Positions 5,750 to 14,327 of a stretch of DNA of 26,638 nucleotides are shown one piece after another. The stretch lies in contig DMSQ01000092.1 of the NCBI GenBank assembly GCA_003457135.1, positions 1 through 26,638 on the forward strand. The letters run 5' to 3'. The notes under the pieces were generated by a model. It did not search any database. It had not been told where the DNA came from and was given only the letters and a program-made list of their open reading frames with translations. The first letter of the stretch is position 1. Each line of letters opens with the position of its first letter. The position numbers were made by a program, and so were the translations under genes. Origin of the DNA: Prolixibacteraceae bacterium (lineage in GTDB: Bacteria; Bacteroidota; Bacteroidia; Bacteroidales; Prolixibacteraceae).

Positions 5750-8095
5750 ATGAACAATAACCATACTGAAATCTTATTTGTTACATCATATCCTCCCCGC
5801 GAATGTGGTATAGCTACTTATTCCCAGGATTTGATAAAGGGAATCAAAAACAAATTTGGTCAGTCGGTATCTGTCAAAGTTTGTGCATTGGAATCGGGCG
5901 AAACAAATTATACCTATCCCGATGAAGTAAAATTTATTCTAAAAACTTCACTAACTGCCGAATACGAAAAACTGACCGATCAGATCAATAACGACCCTCA
6001 AATAAAAATCGTGCTGATTCAGCATGAGTTTGGATTTTTCCATGCTCAGCAGCAAGCATTTCAGCAATTTATATCCGAACTGACAAAATCGGTTGTCATT
6101 GTTTTTCATACGGTATTGCCGCATCCAAACGAGCAATTAAAGTCAAAAATTAAAAGTCTTGCGTCTGTCTGCCAATCAGTCATTGTAATGACTCATATTT
6201 CGGCTGATATTCTAAAGAACGATTATGGTTTATCACCTCAAAAAATAGCTGTTATAGCACATGGGACACATTTGGTCGAGCATTCAAACGAAAAAATCCT
6301 AAAGTTGAAATACGACCTGGAGGGACGCAAGGTACTCTCTACATTTGGTCTGCTAAGTTCAGGAAAGGGAATTGAGACTACCATTGAAGCATTGCCAGCC
6401 ATTGTTAAGCAATGCCCTGAAGCGGTATTTCTGGTATTAGGCAAAACGCATCCTGAAGTGGTCAAATCAGAAGGGGAAAATTACCGGCAAATGCTCGAAC
6501 AAAGAGTCAGTGATCTTGGTCTTCAAAATCAGGTCAGGTTTATAAATAAATACCTGGAATTGCCCGAATTGCTCGAATATTTGCAACTGACCGATATTTA
6601 TATATTTTCTACCAACGATCCGAACCAGGCTGTGTCTGGGACTTTTGCCTATGCCATGAGTTGTGCCTGCCCTATCATTTCAACGCCTATTCCACATGCG
6701 AAGGAAGTATTGACCGGTGACACCGGAATTATTTTCGATTTCCGCAACTCAAAACAACTGGCCGAAAGTGTTAACAGGCTATTGAATGACGATCAGCTAC
6801 GAAAAAATATGAGCACCAATGCTTTACAAAAAATAGTATCAACAGCCTGGGAAAATTCGGCTGTTGCACACGCATCCCTTTTCGAAAAAATTATCGGAAA
6901 CAAAATGAAACTGCAATACAATCTTCCGGAAATTAACCTCAATCACGTATTGGAAATGACAACTGATTCAGGGATTATTCAGTTCTCAAAAATTAATCAA
7001 CCTGATATTGATTCGGGATACACTCTGGACGATAATGCACGAGCCCTGGTAGCCCTCTGTATGCATTTTAAATTGACTGAAGATAAAAATAGCCTATTCC
7101 TGATAAAGAAATATCTCAATTTCATAAAGCTTTGTCAGCAACCAGAAGGGGACTTCCAGAATTATCTTAACAGCGATTGCAAATTTACAGGCCAAAATAA
7201 AGAGGTCAATCTGGATGATTCCAATGGCAGGGCTATTTGGGCTTTGGGATATGTAATCTCATTAATTGGCCTCTTACCTGCCGAAATCATTTCAAAGGCC
7301 GACAAAATCATCGAGAAAGCTTTTCTGCAAATTGATTCTTTGCATTCTACCCGTGCAATGGCATTCTCAATAAAAGGGATATATTTTTATCACAGCGCCA
7401 TAAAGTTACCTGGGAACCTTATTCTTATTAAAACTTTAGCCAATCGTATGGTTCAGATGTACAGGCACGAATCAGGTAAAAAGTGGGAATGGTTTGAGAG
7501 CTATCTGACCTATGCCAATAGCATTTTGCCTGAGGCCATGCTGTACGCCTGGATGTTAACCGGTGTGCCAATTTATAAAGAAATCGCCCTGACATCATTT
7601 AATTTTCTGCTATCACATATTTTTAACGAAAACGGAATAGAAGTGATTTCAAACAAAAACTGGCTGCAAAAGGGACAGGAACCTGATCGTTTTGGAGAAC
7701 AACCCATTGATGTTGCTTACACCATTATGACATTAAGTAAATTTTACGATGTATTTGGCGATGAAGAATATCGTCTGAAAATGGTTAAAGCGTTCAACTG
7801 GTTTTTAGGCAGCAACCGCTTGCATCAAATCATATATAATCCTTGCACTGGCGGTTGTTACGACGGGTTGGAAGAATCGAATGTGAACCTCAATCAGGGT
7901 GCGGAATCAACAGTCAGCTACCTGATGGCACGCTTAACGATGGAGAAAAATAGAATTGCCAATATGCCTGTCAGGGACAAATTGCGAAATCGCGAAAAAT
8001 TGCCGGCGAAACTTAGAATGCCTGTTTATTCAACCGAATTTAAAAAGGAATCAGATAAATCAATCCTAGTTTCACAGCCTTCGCATCAGGATTAG
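5750..8095 (+). CDS. GT4 glycosyltransferase fused to alpha-toroid domain
   Basis: 781 residues, no signal peptide. Residues ~5-385 form a GT-B, GT4-type glycosyltransferase: PPRECGIATYSQDLIKGI at the N-lobe, FHTVLPHPNE (119-128), VIAHGTH (168-174), STFGLLSSGKGIETTIEAL (197-215) and the donor-site region DPNQAVSGTFAYAMSC (290-305). Residues ~395-735 are all-helical with repeated toroid-like motifs: YTLDDNARALVALC (424-437), NLDDSNGRAIWALG (487-500), KWEWFESYLTYANSILPEA (578-596) and RFGEQPIDVAYTIMTL (647-662). That pattern fits a six-hairpin (alpha/alpha)6 domain. Such GT4-toroid proteins often neighbour GH130 enzymes in Bacteroidota, suggesting synthesis of a mannose-type storage or protective glycan. 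Linkage and acceptor are unknown. Last gene of the P2 unit. Confidence 0.85.
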   Translation: MNNNHTEILFVTSYPPRECGIATYSQDLIKGIKNKFGQSVSVKVCALESGETNYTYPDEVKFILKTSLTAEYEKLTDQINNDPQIKIVLIQHEFGFFHAQQQAFQQFISELTKSVVIVFHTVLPHPNEQLKSKIKSLASVCQSVIVMTHISADILKNDYGLSPQKIAVIAHGTHLVEHSNEKILKLKYDLEGRKVLSTFGLLSSGKGIETTIEALPAIVKQCPEAVFLVLGKTHPEVVKSEGENYRQMLEQRVSDLGLQNQVRFINKYLELPELLEYLQLTDIYIFSTNDPNQAVSGTFAYAMSCACPIISTPIPHAKEVLTGDTGIIFDFRNSKQLAESVNRLLNDDQLRKNMSTNALQKIVSTAWENSAVAHASLFEKIIGNKMKLQYNLPEINLNHVLEMTTDSGIIQFSKINQPDIDSGYTLDDNARALVALCMHFKLTEDKNSLFLIKKYLNFIKLCQQPEGDFQNYLNSDCKFTGQNKEVNLDDSNGRAIWALGYVISLIGLLPAEIISKADKIIEKAFLQIDSLHSTRAMAFSIKGIYFYHSAIKLPGNLILIKTLANRMVQMYRHESGKKWEWFESYLTYANSILPEAMLYAWMLTGVPIYKEIALTSFNFLLSHIFNENGIEVISNKNWLQKGQEPDRFGEQPIDVAYTIMTLSKFYDVFGDEEYRLKMVKAFNWFLGSNRLHQIIYNPCTGGCYDGLEESNVNLNQGAESTVSYLMARLTMEKNRIANMPVRDKLRNREKLPAKLRMPVYSTEFKKESDKSILVSQPSHQD

Positions 8096-8122
8096 CTTCG
8101 CCAGATTCGAAGTGTCTGAGGA

Positions 8123-8189
8123 TGTGTGAATAATGTAATTTTTTTTAGGAATTGTGTAACATGTCAAAATTCCTTTTCAATTATCTTTC
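8123..8189 (+). promoter_or_regulatory. Stress-box promoter P3
   Basis: TGTGTGAA at 8123, TGTAAT at 8134 and TGTAAC at 8155-8160. The -7-like TATCTTTC (8182-8189) follows after 21 bp. The start codon of the secreted tail protein (8227) is 37 bp further on. Confidence 0.87.
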
Positions 8190-8226
8190 ATTCATTATTT
8201 ATTCATTAATTTAAAACAACGGAAAA

Positions 8227-8562
8227 ATGAAAAAAACAATTTTCATCGCACTGTTAATGATCTTCTCATTGGGTGCATCAACAGCATTTGCAGGTAAGTC
8301 TGACCTGAAAAGTAAATCAGATAAAAGCACAGTTTTGACCAAATCGGAAAACAATTTATCCGCATTAGAGGTGAACCGTTTAACAACGCGTGTTGAAGAA
8401 ATACGCGACATGGACAAAACGAACATGACTGTTTCTGAAAAACGTGAACTTAGAAAAGAAAGTAGAAGTATTAAAGAAAATGTCAGAAGAGACGGTGGTG
8501 GATATATATATATTGGCGGCGGTACCCTTCTTTTAATTCTGCTGATCATCCTTTTGCTCTAA
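8227..8562 (+). CDS. Small secreted protein with C-terminal hydrophobic tail (paralogue)
   Basis: 111 residues. A signal peptide (MKKTIFIALLMIFSLGASTAFA, cleavage after AFA) leads into a Ser/Lys/Asp-rich helix. A segment with EEIRDMDKTNMTVSEKRELR follows, then a glycine linker (DGGGYIYIGGG) and a purely aliphatic tail (TLLLILLIILLL). Order and motif match the protein at 267-680. Both are the first gene after a stress-box promoter. Export followed by tail insertion, or assembly into a hydrophobic surface structure, is possible. No function is known to me. Confidence 0.85.
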   Translation: MKKTIFIALLMIFSLGASTAFAGKSDLKSKSDKSTVLTKSENNLSALEVNRLTTRVEEIRDMDKTNMTVSEKRELRKESRSIKENVRRDGGGYIYIGGGTLLLILLIILLL

Positions 8563-8619
8563 TCAACAGATTAGTGAAATTACCCGGATTAGGGTTGTTT
8601 AAAAAGTCATTGATCCTGT

Positions 8620-8657
8620 CATCCTGTCCCGAATTCCCGGGATGGGGCGACAAGATG
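8620..8657 (+). repeat. Imperfect palindrome, REP-like
   Basis: A GC-rich 38-bp stretch opens with CATCCTGTCCCG and closes with GGCGACAAGATG. It matches its own reverse complement at most positions and is more GC-rich than its surroundings. No T-run follows directly. It lies in the 162-bp gap between the tail-anchored protein gene and the DUF6600 gene. It could be a dispersed palindromic unit or a transcript-processing hairpin separating the P3 gene from its neighbour. Confidence 0.4.
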
Positions 8658-8724
8658 CGCGATTGCTTTTACTTTTAAGACAGCCTCAATCCAACAACTA
8701 CATTATTATTAAAAAAATAAAGTC

Positions 8725-10386
8725 ATGAGCTCAGGAAAAGTATGCTTTGCAATGAAAAGTCTCTATAAAATGTCTGTGGTACTATTTGTACTGTTTAACG
8801 TTTCCTGCGCTATCCAGAGTCCGGTTTCAGCACAGCGCGGATATTTAAGCACTCAGGTATTTTATGACGAACTAAGCCCGTATGGTGAATGGGTTGACTA
8901 TCCCGATTACGGTTATGTATGGATTCCTGATGTAGATCAGGATTTTTCGCCCTATTCAACATCAGGATATTGGGTGATGACTGATTATGGCTGGACATGG
9001 GTTTCGGATTATTCCTGGGGTTGGGCTCCATTTCATTATGGACGCTGGGATTACGATGATTATTATGGCTGGTTTTGGGTACCCGATAACGAATGGGGCC
9101 CCTCGTGGGTCACCTGGAGAAGCGGCAATGGTTACTACGGCTGGACGCCAATGCGGCCAGGAATTAGCATTAGCCTGAGCTTTGGCGATGATTACTATGA
9201 TCTTGACCGGTGGTACTTTGTCCGGGACAGGGATTTCGGACGACCAGATATGTACCGGTATTATGCCGACAGAAGCGACTATAATGATATAATCATCAAT
9301 TCGACGGTAATCAATAACACCTATATTGACCGAAGTCGCAACACAACATACATTTCCGGCCCTTCCAGGTATGATGTTCAACAAGTTACCGGAAGAAGAA
9401 TCAGTAATATTCCTGTCAGGGATTACGACAGGCCAGGTCAGGTTTTGAATAAGAGCCAGTTAAAAATATACAGGCCACAGATTCAACAACCCAGTGGCCA
9501 GTACCAAAAGCCTGCTCCATCCAGAATAACAAACCTGAGGGATATAAAGCCAGCAAGAGAAAGGAATGCCCCGGATCAGCGAAACAGGGTTTCTCCAATG
9601 GAAAACAGCCGGAGAGAGCAGCAACAATCACAACCTCAAAGGCAAATGGAACGTCAGCGGCAATCGCAACCCAGACAACAGATCGAAAGACGGAATCAGG
9701 GACAGCAAAAGCAGCAGCAGATCGAAAGGCGAAACCGGGATCAGCAACAGCAGCAGCAACAGATCGAAAAACGCAACCGGGACCAGCAGCAGCAGCAACA
9801 AATAGAAAGACGTAACCAGGGACAGCAACAGCAGCAGCAACAGATCGAAAGGCGAAATCAGGGACAGCAACAGCAGATCGAAAGGCGAAACCGGGAGCAA
9901 CAGCAGCAGATCGAAAGACGAAATCAGGGGCAGCAACAGCAGCAACAACAGATCGAAAGGCGAAATCAGGAGCAGCAACGGCAGCAGCAACAGGTAGAAA
10001 GGCGGAATCAAGAGAAGCAGCAACAACAGCAACAGATCGAAAGACGGAACCAGGAGCAGCAGCAACAGCAGCAACAGATCGAGAGACAAAATCAGGAGCA
10101 GCAACAGCAGCAGCAACAGATCGAAAAACGCAACCGGGACCAGCAGCAACAGCAGCAACAGATCGAAAAGCGGAACCGGGATCAGCAGCAACAGCGGCAA
10201 CAGATCGAGAGACGAAATCAGAACCAGCAACAGCAGCAAAAGCAACAGGAAGCCCAGCCTGCGCAGCAACAACAGCAACAAAAAGCTACTCAACCTTCAG
10301 GTGATAAAAAAAGGGAAAGACAGCAAAAAGCAGCTCAGGAAAAAGAGAATAGAAAGAATGAAGAAAACAAAGCGCGAAGAAGATAA
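8725..10386 (+). CDS. DUF6600 protein with Gln-rich repeat tail
   Basis: 553 residues. The N-terminal signal (residues ~10-36, ending SPVSA before QRGY) is followed by an aromatic region (~45-150) typical of DUF6600. It has LSPYGEWVDYPDYGYVWIP, then GYWVMTDYGWTWVSDYSWGW, HYGRWDYDDYYGWFWVP and WGPSWVTWR. Residues 319-508 are 14 tandem units of the type QIERRNQEQQQQQQ. The end is Lys/Arg/Glu-rich. The mature protein should be extracytoplasmic. Its Trp/Tyr region suggests a surface or periplasmic binding domain and the tail an extended helix; both roles are inferred. An ATG at 8752 is an alternative start nearer the signal peptide. Confidence 0.82.
   Translation: MSSGKVCFAMKSLYKMSVVLFVLFNVSCAIQSPVSAQRGYLSTQVFYDELSPYGEWVDYPDYGYVWIPDVDQDFSPYSTSGYWVMTDYGWTWVSDYSWGWAPFHYGRWDYDDYYGWFWVPDNEWGPSWVTWRSGNGYYGWTPMRPGISISLSFGDDYYDLDRWYFVRDRDFGRPDMYRYYADRSDYNDIIINSTVINNTYIDRSRNTTYISGPSRYDVQQVTGRRISNIPVRDYDRPGQVLNKSQLKIYRPQIQQPSGQYQKPAPSRITNLRDIKPARERNAPDQRNRVSPMENSRREQQQSQPQRQMERQRQSQPRQQIERRNQGQQKQQQIERRNRDQQQQQQQIEKRNRDQQQQQQIERRNQGQQQQQQQIERRNQGQQQQIERRNREQQQQIERRNQGQQQQQQQIERRNQEQQRQQQQVERRNQEKQQQQQQIERRNQEQQQQQQQIERQNQEQQQQQQQIEKRNRDQQQQQQQIEKRNRDQQQQRQQIERRNQNQQQQQKQQEAQPAQQQQQQKATQPSGDKKRERQQKAAQEKENRKNEENKARRR
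9679..10248 (+). repeat. Coding tandem repeat, 14 Gln-rich units
   Basis: 570 bp encode 190 residues in 14 units: nine of 14 residues, two of 13, two of 11 and a last one of 16. Each starts Q-(I/V)-E-(R/K)-(R/Q)-N and continues into a Q-run of varied length. The DNA core is CAGATCGAAAGACGGAATCAG followed by mixed CAG/CAA. Units 5 and 6 are short by one codon triplet set. The pattern indicates recurrent expansion and contraction by slippage or unequal exchange. CAG/CAA mixing and variable third bases show it is not very recent throughout. Confidence 0.93.
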
Positions 10387-10409
10387 ATAGGATTTAATCG
10401 GGTCACACA

Positions 10410-10455
10410 GCAGGATCAATACGCCAAAATATTGGATATTATTGATCCTGCTTTT
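10410..10455 (+). terminator. Intrinsic terminator after DUF6600 gene
   Basis: A perfect 12-bp stem pairs GCAGGATCAATA (10410-10421) with TATTGATCCTGC (10440-10451). An inner CCAA/TTGG hairpin lies in the loop, and TTTT follows. It sits 24 bp after the DUF6600 stop codon and only 18 bp before the peptidase start codon, so the peptidase may need its own promoter or depend on read-through. Confidence 0.7.
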
Positions 10456-10472
10456 ATAAATCAATACCGGAA

Positions 10473-13400
10473 ATGGTTTTACTTCAGGCAACTCAGCATC
10501 AACAAAACAAACAATCCGGTAACAGGAGGAATAGATCAGGGATACTTTTCCATAAAAATATATCAGGTCAGATTTTACTCATTTGCCTGATGAATTTCGG
10601 GCTTTTCTCAAGAGCCGCTGCACAGGAATATTTTCAGCAAGAGGTCAATTTCAGGATTAATGTTTCGCTCAACGACAAGCTTCACGAATTAAACGCTTTT
10701 GAAACAATTGAATACATTAACCATTCTCCTGACACCCTGAACTATCTCTATTTTCATCTGTGGCCAAATGGTTATTCGAATAACGACACCGAATTAGCCA
10801 AACAATTATTCAGTATTAAGGGCAGGCAAAAGTTGTTCAATGATCCTGAATTGATGGGATATATGGATTCATTGGATTTTAAGGTCAACGGGCATCAGGT
10901 TCAATGGAATTTATTGCAGGGCCAGCCCGATGTTTGCCAGATATTTTTGAAAAAGCCGCTCCTCCCCGGCAATTCCATTCAAATAACAACACCTTTTCAC
11001 GTAAAAATCCCGAAAGGGATTACTTCCAGATTAGGCCATATCGGTGAATCTTATCAAATATCTCAGTGGTATCCCAAGCCGGCAGTTTACGACCGGAACG
11101 GCTGGCATCAGATGTCGAATCAGGATCAGGGTGAATTTTATTCAGAATTCGGCAGTTACGATGTAAGCCTTACACTTCCTGATAATTACATCGTAGCTTC
11201 AACCGGAAACCTGCAAAATGCCGGAGAGATCGAAATGCTCAATCAGCTTGCAACCGACACTTCCCGAATAAAAAACTCAGATACCGGAGAAGATGATTTT
11301 CCGCCTTCTTCGAAACAAATGAAAACCCTGCGCTATTCCGAAAGTCATATCCACGATTTTGCATGGTTTGCCGATAAGCGGTTCCGTGTTTTGAAAGGAA
11401 CAGTGAAGCTTCCCGACTCCGGTAGGGAAGTTACTACCTGGGCCATATTTACCAATCAGCAGGCTAACCTTTGGGCAGATGCCATACCATATCTGAATAG
11501 CGCGATTGAATATTTTTCGAATTGGATAGGGGATTATCCATACAACAGTTTTACGGCCGTTCAAAGCGCCCTGAGCGCAGGCGATGGAATGGAATATCCC
11601 GGTATCGCGGTGATTGGTTTAGCAAAAGATGCTTATGCCCTGGATGCGGTGATTGCACATGAAATCGGTCATTCCTGGTTTTACAGTGCACTTGGATCGG
11701 ATGAACGGCGATACCCCTATCTGGATGAAGGCATTACCAGTACATACGAGCAGAGATATATCAATGAAAAATATCCACAAAAAAAACTTTGGGAGAACAA
11801 TGTTAAAAACCTGAAAATGGCCAAATTCTTTCACATCAGCCAAATGCCGGTAAAGCTGATGCGTGAACTCGAATGGCTTGCTCAGGCGCGTGCGAACTTC
11901 GAACAATCCATAAATTTAGCGGCAGACGAATACAATACACTGAATTATAGCCTGATCATATATAACAAAGCAGCTATGGGGTTTCACTACCTGAGGGCAT
12001 ATCTCGGAGATTCCCTGTTTGATTCGGCCATGCATGATTATTACCTGCAGTGGAAATTCAGGCATCCTCAACCCGATGATCTGCGCAAAGTATTTGAATT
12101 CCATACAGGCAAAGATTTAAGCTGGTTTTTCAGCGATTTCATTGGCACAACCAAACGAATGGACTATGAAGTGGTTCGGTTAAAGGACCAAAAGCTGCTA
12201 GTCAAAAATAACGGAGAACTGGTATCTCCTCTTGTAATCTCCGGAATGATTGGAGATTCAGTCTGTTTTGAAAAATGGGTGGATGGTTTTGAAGGGCAGA
12301 AAGAAATCGTTATTCCTGAAGGAAATTATTCTGAGCTGAAAATTGACCCCAGGCATGTTACTCCCGAATTATTCAGGCTCAATAACAACATCCGTACATC
12401 AGGTATTTTTCCCAAAGCTGATCCCATCCAGACACAGCTCACCTTTACTTTGGAAGATCCCGAAAAACGATACCTCATGTATATTCCTGCATTGAACTGG
12501 ACCCGCGAAAACGGTTTTATGGCTGGAGTAGCCATGCACAACGGGTTTCTCACCCCAAAATCTTTTGAATATTTGGTGATGCCATTTTATACGTTTTCAA
12601 ATCCCGGACTGGCAGGATTTGGAAAAATATCATACAACCTCTTGCCGTACCAAAAATTTATCAGAAAGGCAACCATTTCGCTCGAAGGAACCCGGTTTGG
12701 CGCGCCAGGCAATCAAAACTATCATAAAATAAAAGCCGGTCTCGACCTTTATTTCAGGTCAGGACAACTGAATAACTCCCTCAGGCAGAAAGCATACGGA
12801 AACGTTATCGCAGCTACGAACCTTTTTCAGATTGAACATCAGGAGAAGGCAAAATTAAATTCGTACCTTCAATTTGGCTATCAACTTGAAAAGCCACGCA
12901 TAATCAATCCTTTTAGCCTGGATGTTTCTTCCGAATCCAGTCAGTCCTATCTGAAAACTACGGCTGAATTTAATTACCGGATAAGCTATTATGGAATGAA
13001 AAAAGGATTGGATATCCGATTTTTTGCCGGAGCTATGCTGAAAAATAATCCGGATATTCCTTTTTATGCGCTTGCTCCCGGCGGACGTAGCGGGCCTGAG
13101 CAATACCTATACCTGGGCGCCTTTCCCGATCGTTTTAGTGCTTTCCCAACAACCTTCTGGTCGAGGCAGGCCACCTTTAACGAAGGAGGACTTGTATCGC
13201 CGGTTAACGAAAAGCTTGGATATAGCCGTTGGTTGATTTCATTATCGCTTACCAGCATTTTGCCGGGAAAAACGGCCAGGATACCAGTCAGGCCATTTGT
13301 TAATTTTCTGCTGAACGATCACGGAACCGGAACGGGAAACAACTCGCATTTTTTTTATGAAGCAGGCCTGAAAGCAGGAATATGGAACTTTTTCGAGATT

Positions 13401-13535
13401 TATGTCCCAATGGCCGTTTCCGGAAACATTAAAAACATCACCGGCCCGTTCAAAGACCGGATACGACTGATATTTAAGCTCGATACATTTAATCAGGCCA
13501 AACAGAATTCAGGCTTAGGTTTCCAGATCAGGTGA
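10473..13535 (+). CDS. M1-family (gluzincin) metallopeptidase
   Basis: 1020 residues. A delayed signal peptide (about 28-50, ISGQILLICLMNFGLF ending RAAA before QEYF) precedes an M1 N-domain. The catalytic domain has GDGMEYPG (370-377) in the place of the GxMEN exopeptidase motif, zinc site HEIGH (396-400) and the third ligand in LDEG (Glu419), giving the HExxH-x18-E spacing of the family. Residues ~640-1020 look beta-rich with alternating aromatic positions, possibly a membrane-associated or barrel-like C-terminal region. It should cleave peptides outside the cytoplasm. The first ~27 residues are polar and unusual; no alternative ATG occurs before residue 40. A terminator lies just upstream. 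Confidence 0.85.
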   Translation: MVLLQATQHQQNKQSGNRRNRSGILFHKNISGQILLICLMNFGLFSRAAAQEYFQQEVNFRINVSLNDKLHELNAFETIEYINHSPDTLNYLYFHLWPNGYSNNDTELAKQLFSIKGRQKLFNDPELMGYMDSLDFKVNGHQVQWNLLQGQPDVCQIFLKKPLLPGNSIQITTPFHVKIPKGITSRLGHIGESYQISQWYPKPAVYDRNGWHQMSNQDQGEFYSEFGSYDVSLTLPDNYIVASTGNLQNAGEIEMLNQLATDTSRIKNSDTGEDDFPPSSKQMKTLRYSESHIHDFAWFADKRFRVLKGTVKLPDSGREVTTWAIFTNQQANLWADAIPYLNSAIEYFSNWIGDYPYNSFTAVQSALSAGDGMEYPGIAVIGLAKDAYALDAVIAHEIGHSWFYSALGSDERRYPYLDEGITSTYEQRYINEKYPQKKLWENNVKNLKMAKFFHISQMPVKLMRELEWLAQARANFEQSINLAADEYNTLNYSLIIYNKAAMGFHYLRAYLGDSLFDSAMHDYYLQWKFRHPQPDDLRKVFEFHTGKDLSWFFSDFIGTTKRMDYEVVRLKDQKLLVKNNGELVSPLVISGMIGDSVCFEKWVDGFEGQKEIVIPEGNYSELKIDPRHVTPELFRLNNNIRTSGIFPKADPIQTQLTFTLEDPEKRYLMYIPALNWTRENGFMAGVAMHNGFLTPKSFEYLVMPFYTFSNPGLAGFGKISYNLLPYQKFIRKATISLEGTRFGAPGNQNYHKIKAGLDLYFRSGQLNNSLRQKAYGNVIAATNLFQIEHQEKAKLNSYLQFGYQLEKPRIINPFSLDVSSESSQSYLKTTAEFNYRISYYGMKKGLDIRFFAGAMLKNNPDIPFYALAPGGRSGPEQYLYLGAFPDRFSAFPTTFWSRQATFNEGGLVSPVNEKLGYSRWLISLSLTSILPGKTARIPVRPFVNFLLNDHGTGTGNNSHFFYEAGLKAGIWNFFEIYVPMAVSGNIKNITGPFKDRIRLIFKLDTFNQAKQNSGLGFQIR

Positions 13536-13578
13536 TCTTTATCCTTGAAAATTTGATAATGATCTGATTTGAACTTAA

Positions 13579-13645
13579 TGTGTGAATAATGTAAATCTTT
13601 TAAAAAATTGTGTAATACAGTTGTTTTGGCCTCTTTCTACCTTTC
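13579..13645 (+). promoter_or_regulatory. Stress-box promoter P4
   Basis: TGTGTGAA at 13579, TGTAAA at 13590 and TGTAAT at 13611-13616; the last base differs from the usual C. The -7-like TACCTTTC lies at 13638-13645, again after 21 bp. The next start codon is at 13700. Confidence 0.83.
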
Positions 13646-13699
13646 AGAACTTCTTTTTCATATTTAAAAGTTGTGTAATTTATTATCTTAAATTAAAAA

Positions 13700-14077
13700 A
13701 TGAAATCAAAAAAACAATTAGGAATCTGGATGGATCATTCAATGGCCAATCTGATCGAATTAACCAACGAGAATATCGTAGCAAATACAATTGTGGCTCA
13801 GGTAGGAGAACAAGATGAACCACTCAATACGCACGATGAAAGCATGATACAAAACAAGGAACATAATGAACTCTCCGCTTACTACAAGAGACTTGGTGAG
13901 GTAATTAAGGATTATGATGATGTACTGCTCTTTGGCCCAACCAGTGCAAAAAGTGAATTACTGAACATCCTGAAAGATGATCATCATTTTGATAATGTGA
14001 AAATTGAGGTTAGACCTTCTGATAAAATGACGGAAAATCAACAACATGCTTTTGTAAAGGATTATTTTTTAATGTAA
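13700..14077 (+). CDS. eRF1/pelota domain-like small protein
   Basis: 125 residues, no signal peptide or membrane segment. It opens with KQLGIWMDHSMANLIEL, a strand-turn-strand typical of nucleotide- or RNA-binding folds. It continues into ELSAYYKRLGEVIKDYDDVL, LFGPTSAKSELLNILK, and DNVKIEVRPSDKMTENQQ. The LxGPTxAKxEL-type segment followed by a short alpha/beta unit is reminiscent of domain 3 of eRF1/Dom34 and of bacterial stand-alone proteins of that fold seen in stress operons. That would suggest a ribosome-linked role under stress, but the similarity is recalled by eye and modest. First gene of the P4 unit, 54 bp before a CsbD gene. Confidence 0.6.
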   Translation: MKSKKQLGIWMDHSMANLIELTNENIVANTIVAQVGEQDEPLNTHDESMIQNKEHNELSAYYKRLGEVIKDYDDVLLFGPTSAKSELLNILKDDHHFDNVKIEVRPSDKMTENQQHAFVKDYFLM

Positions 14078-14131
14078 TTATCACAAATTCAAATATTCAG
14101 GGAGATTATTAACTAACCTAAAAATGAATTC

Positions 14132-14314
14132 ATGGAAACAATGGTAATGGGATACTGGGACAGGAAAAAAGAAAAAATAAAACAAAAATTTCCGGGCATT
14201 ACCGATCAGGATTTACATTTCTATGAAGGGAAAGAAAAAGAAATGATTGAAAACCTGGAATATAAGCTTGGGATAACGAAACTTGAGCTTGCAAAAATTA
14301 TAGAAGCGCTTTAA
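14132..14314 (+). CDS. CsbD-family protein, variant
   Basis: 60 residues, with DRKKEKIKQKFPGITDQDLH, FYEGKEKEMIENLEYKLGIT and KLELAKIIEAL. The core K-x-KIKQKFP-x-ITDxDL and Y-KLG-x-T-x-EL are those of CsbD, but Gly-Asn-Trp is replaced by GYWD. It is probably a cytoplasmic stress protein. It lies in the P4 unit, 13 bp before the hybrid histidine kinase. An in-frame ATG at 14141 or 14147 could also be used. Confidence 0.85.
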   Translation: METMVMGYWDRKKEKIKQKFPGITDQDLHFYEGKEKEMIENLEYKLGITKLELAKIIEAL

Positions 14315-14327
14315 CTGAATTAATACC

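Noticed and set aside
8096..8112. Short CTTCG/CGAAG hairpin after the glycosyltransferase gene
   Set aside because: A 5-bp stem without a T-run is too weak to call a terminator.
9679..10248. CRISPR-like periodicity
   Set aside because: The repeats are in frame, of variable unit length and without distinct spacers. They are a coding tandem repeat.
9628..10293. Long minus-strand ORF rich in Leu
   Set aside because: It is the antisense of the CAG/CAA repeat (CTG/TTG gives Leu) of the DUF6600 gene, not a real gene.
13671..13679. Extra TTGTGTAAT close to the 13700 start codon
   Set aside because: It resembles the last third of the stress box, but the first two TGT cores and the -7 octamer at the fixed spacing are missing.
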